Assembly: GCA_019637645.1 (NCBI GenBank)
Contig: JAHBVH010000014.1
Coordinates: 1 to 64,000, forward strand
Direction of reading: 5' to 3'
Length of the DNA stretch: 64,000 bases
Source of the DNA: Caldilineaceae bacterium
GTDB lineage: Bacteria; Chloroflexota; Anaerolineae; Caldilineales; Caldilineaceae
A program made the translations under genes and the position numbers. The notes beneath the pieces were generated by a model. It made no database searches and was not told where the DNA came from. It worked only from the letters and a program-made list of their open reading frames with translations. Positions 63,260 through 64,000 of this stretch are shown here, in pieces (within the stretch, counting starts at the first letter, position 1; each line of letters begins with the position of its first letter).

Positions 63260-63913
63260 GTGCAGACATTATCACAGCCGGCGTTAGCCTTTGTGGATGC
63301 AGATATTGTAAGTGGGAAGGACGAAATTGCGCGTGAGCAGCTGTTGCGCAACCTCCAGCGTTATCGTTCGCGCGGGGTGTCACCGCTTTGGGTGAACTGG
63401 CTGCGGCAGCGGGCCGATCTTCGCTTTGTCTGTATGACCAACGATCTCGCCGAGTTTAATGATTTTATGCTAGATGTGGTCCGTAGTGTGGAATATGTGC
63501 GGGAAACACGCACCATGCTCAGCTTTAGTGGCCGGGCTGACATTGATGCCCTGCTGGAGCTGGAAATGGAAGTCAGCCCTACCAGCCCACTGATTGCCAG
63601 CACCGTGATGATCGATGTCCAGCCAGGGTTAGATCGCCAATGCTTTCAGGCCCTGCTCGATCTGCCGCCCCATCCAGAGGTGCGGCGTGTCTGGCTGCTC
63701 AATTGCTACCACAGCGAAGATGCCGATCTGATGCTCTTTTTGCTGGGGAAAAATATCTCTGCCCTCACGGGGTATGTCATGAGTTGGGTGCGTACCTCTG
63801 TCGGTGTCATTGATACAGAGATGGATACGGTGCTCGATTGGCGCTGGATGGCGAGTTCCGAAGATATTGTTTCGCTTTGTGAGATGTTCTTTCAGCCCCG
63901 TCTACGACGGTAG
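63260..63913 (+). CDS. Tandem RAM (Lrp/AsnC ligand-binding)-like protein without HTH
   Basis: A 217-residue protein that resembles two successive ferredoxin-like RAM domains, the effector-binding part of Lrp/AsnC regulators (FVCMTNDLAEFNDFMLDVVRSVEYVRETRT in the first; VRRVWLLNCYHSEDADLMLFLLG in the second). No helix-turn-helix is present, so it may act as a ligand sensor or partner rather than a DNA-binding regulator. The GTG start follows AGGGGAGA. The identification is tentative. Confidence 0.5.
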   Translation: MQTLSQPALAFVDADIVSGKDEIAREQLLRNLQRYRSRGVSPLWVNWLRQRADLRFVCMTNDLAEFNDFMLDVVRSVEYVRETRTMLSFSGRADIDALLELEMEVSPTSPLIASTVMIDVQPGLDRQCFQALLDLPPHPEVRRVWLLNCYHSEDADLMLFLLGKNISALTGYVMSWVRTSVGVIDTEMDTVLDWRWMASSEDIVSLCEMFFQPRLRR

Positions 63914-64000
63914 GCTGCCCGCGCCCAACAGGCACCCGAAAGCCACCGGGCTATTGTCCAACACAGGCCAAGGCCCGTTGATGAAGATGAATAGATTACG

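Overview
The window is bacterial, moderately GC-rich and carries no rRNA, tRNA or CRISPR array. It most resembles a filamentous member of the Chloroflexota (Anaerolineae/Caldilineae type). This is an inference from secreted BNR/Calx-beta proteins, a C-terminal 'YLPFI' tail, Opp/Dpp-type ABC systems next to several Gfo/Idh/MocA oxidoreductases, and many dispersed intergenic palindromes. No taxonomic marker gene is present.

Region 1 (1-28.6 kb, all on the minus strand) is a large exopolysaccharide locus. Read in transcription order it contains a sugar transferase (28.6 kb), a membrane protein with a ruined GGDEF motif, a Wzz/BY-kinase-like protein with ruined Walker motifs, a nucleotidyltransferase/thymidylate-kinase-like fusion, GT4, GT2, an O-antigen ligase/polymerase, a methyltransferase and a Wzx-type flippase. 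It continues with a methyltransferase-like/APH fusion, a secreted alginate-lyase-like protein, an HprK-like kinase, a second methyltransferase-like/APH pair (here as two genes), a thymidylate-kinase-like protein, an ATP-grasp enzyme, a polysaccharide deacetylase and another GT4. It ends with two secreted BNR-type proteins, one with a Thr/Pro-rich tail cut by the window edge and one with SbsA-like Ig and four Calx-beta domains. The lipid-linked sugar would be started by the sugar transferase, extended by the GTs, flipped by Wzx and polymerised by the Wzy-like protein. The role of the many small-molecule-kinase folds is unknown.

Region 2 (29.6-42.1 kb, minus strand) is a myo-inositol catabolic cluster: iolB, iolC, iolE, an SDR dehydrogenase, iolD, iolA and a Gfo/Idh/MocA dehydrogenase. 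An S49 peptidase and a large membrane-anchored protein interrupt it. No IolJ-type aldolase and no regulator were seen.

Region 3 (42.6-54.6 kb) has a minus-strand group (NAD-dependent epimerase, cyclase-family protein, three related Gfo/Idh/MocA oxidoreductases). It is divergent from a plus-strand Opp/Dpp-type ABC importer (two permeases, two ATPases, one lipoprotein). Together they suggest uptake and oxidation of a polyol or sugar conjugate.

Region 4 (54.6-64 kb) holds a CoA-transferase, a C45 peptidase/acyltransferase, a YbaK-type deacylase and a cupin (minus); RidA-like and LLM flavin oxidoreductase genes (plus); a truncated M23 peptidase; cobT; an orphan PEP-synthase/rifampicin-phosphotransferase middle domain; and a tandem RAM-like protein. 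Non-coding DNA is rich in repeats: a MITE-like family with terminal inverted repeats around a palindrome, heptamer tandem arrays at two or three loci, and a duplicated 47-bp element that truncates the M23 gene.
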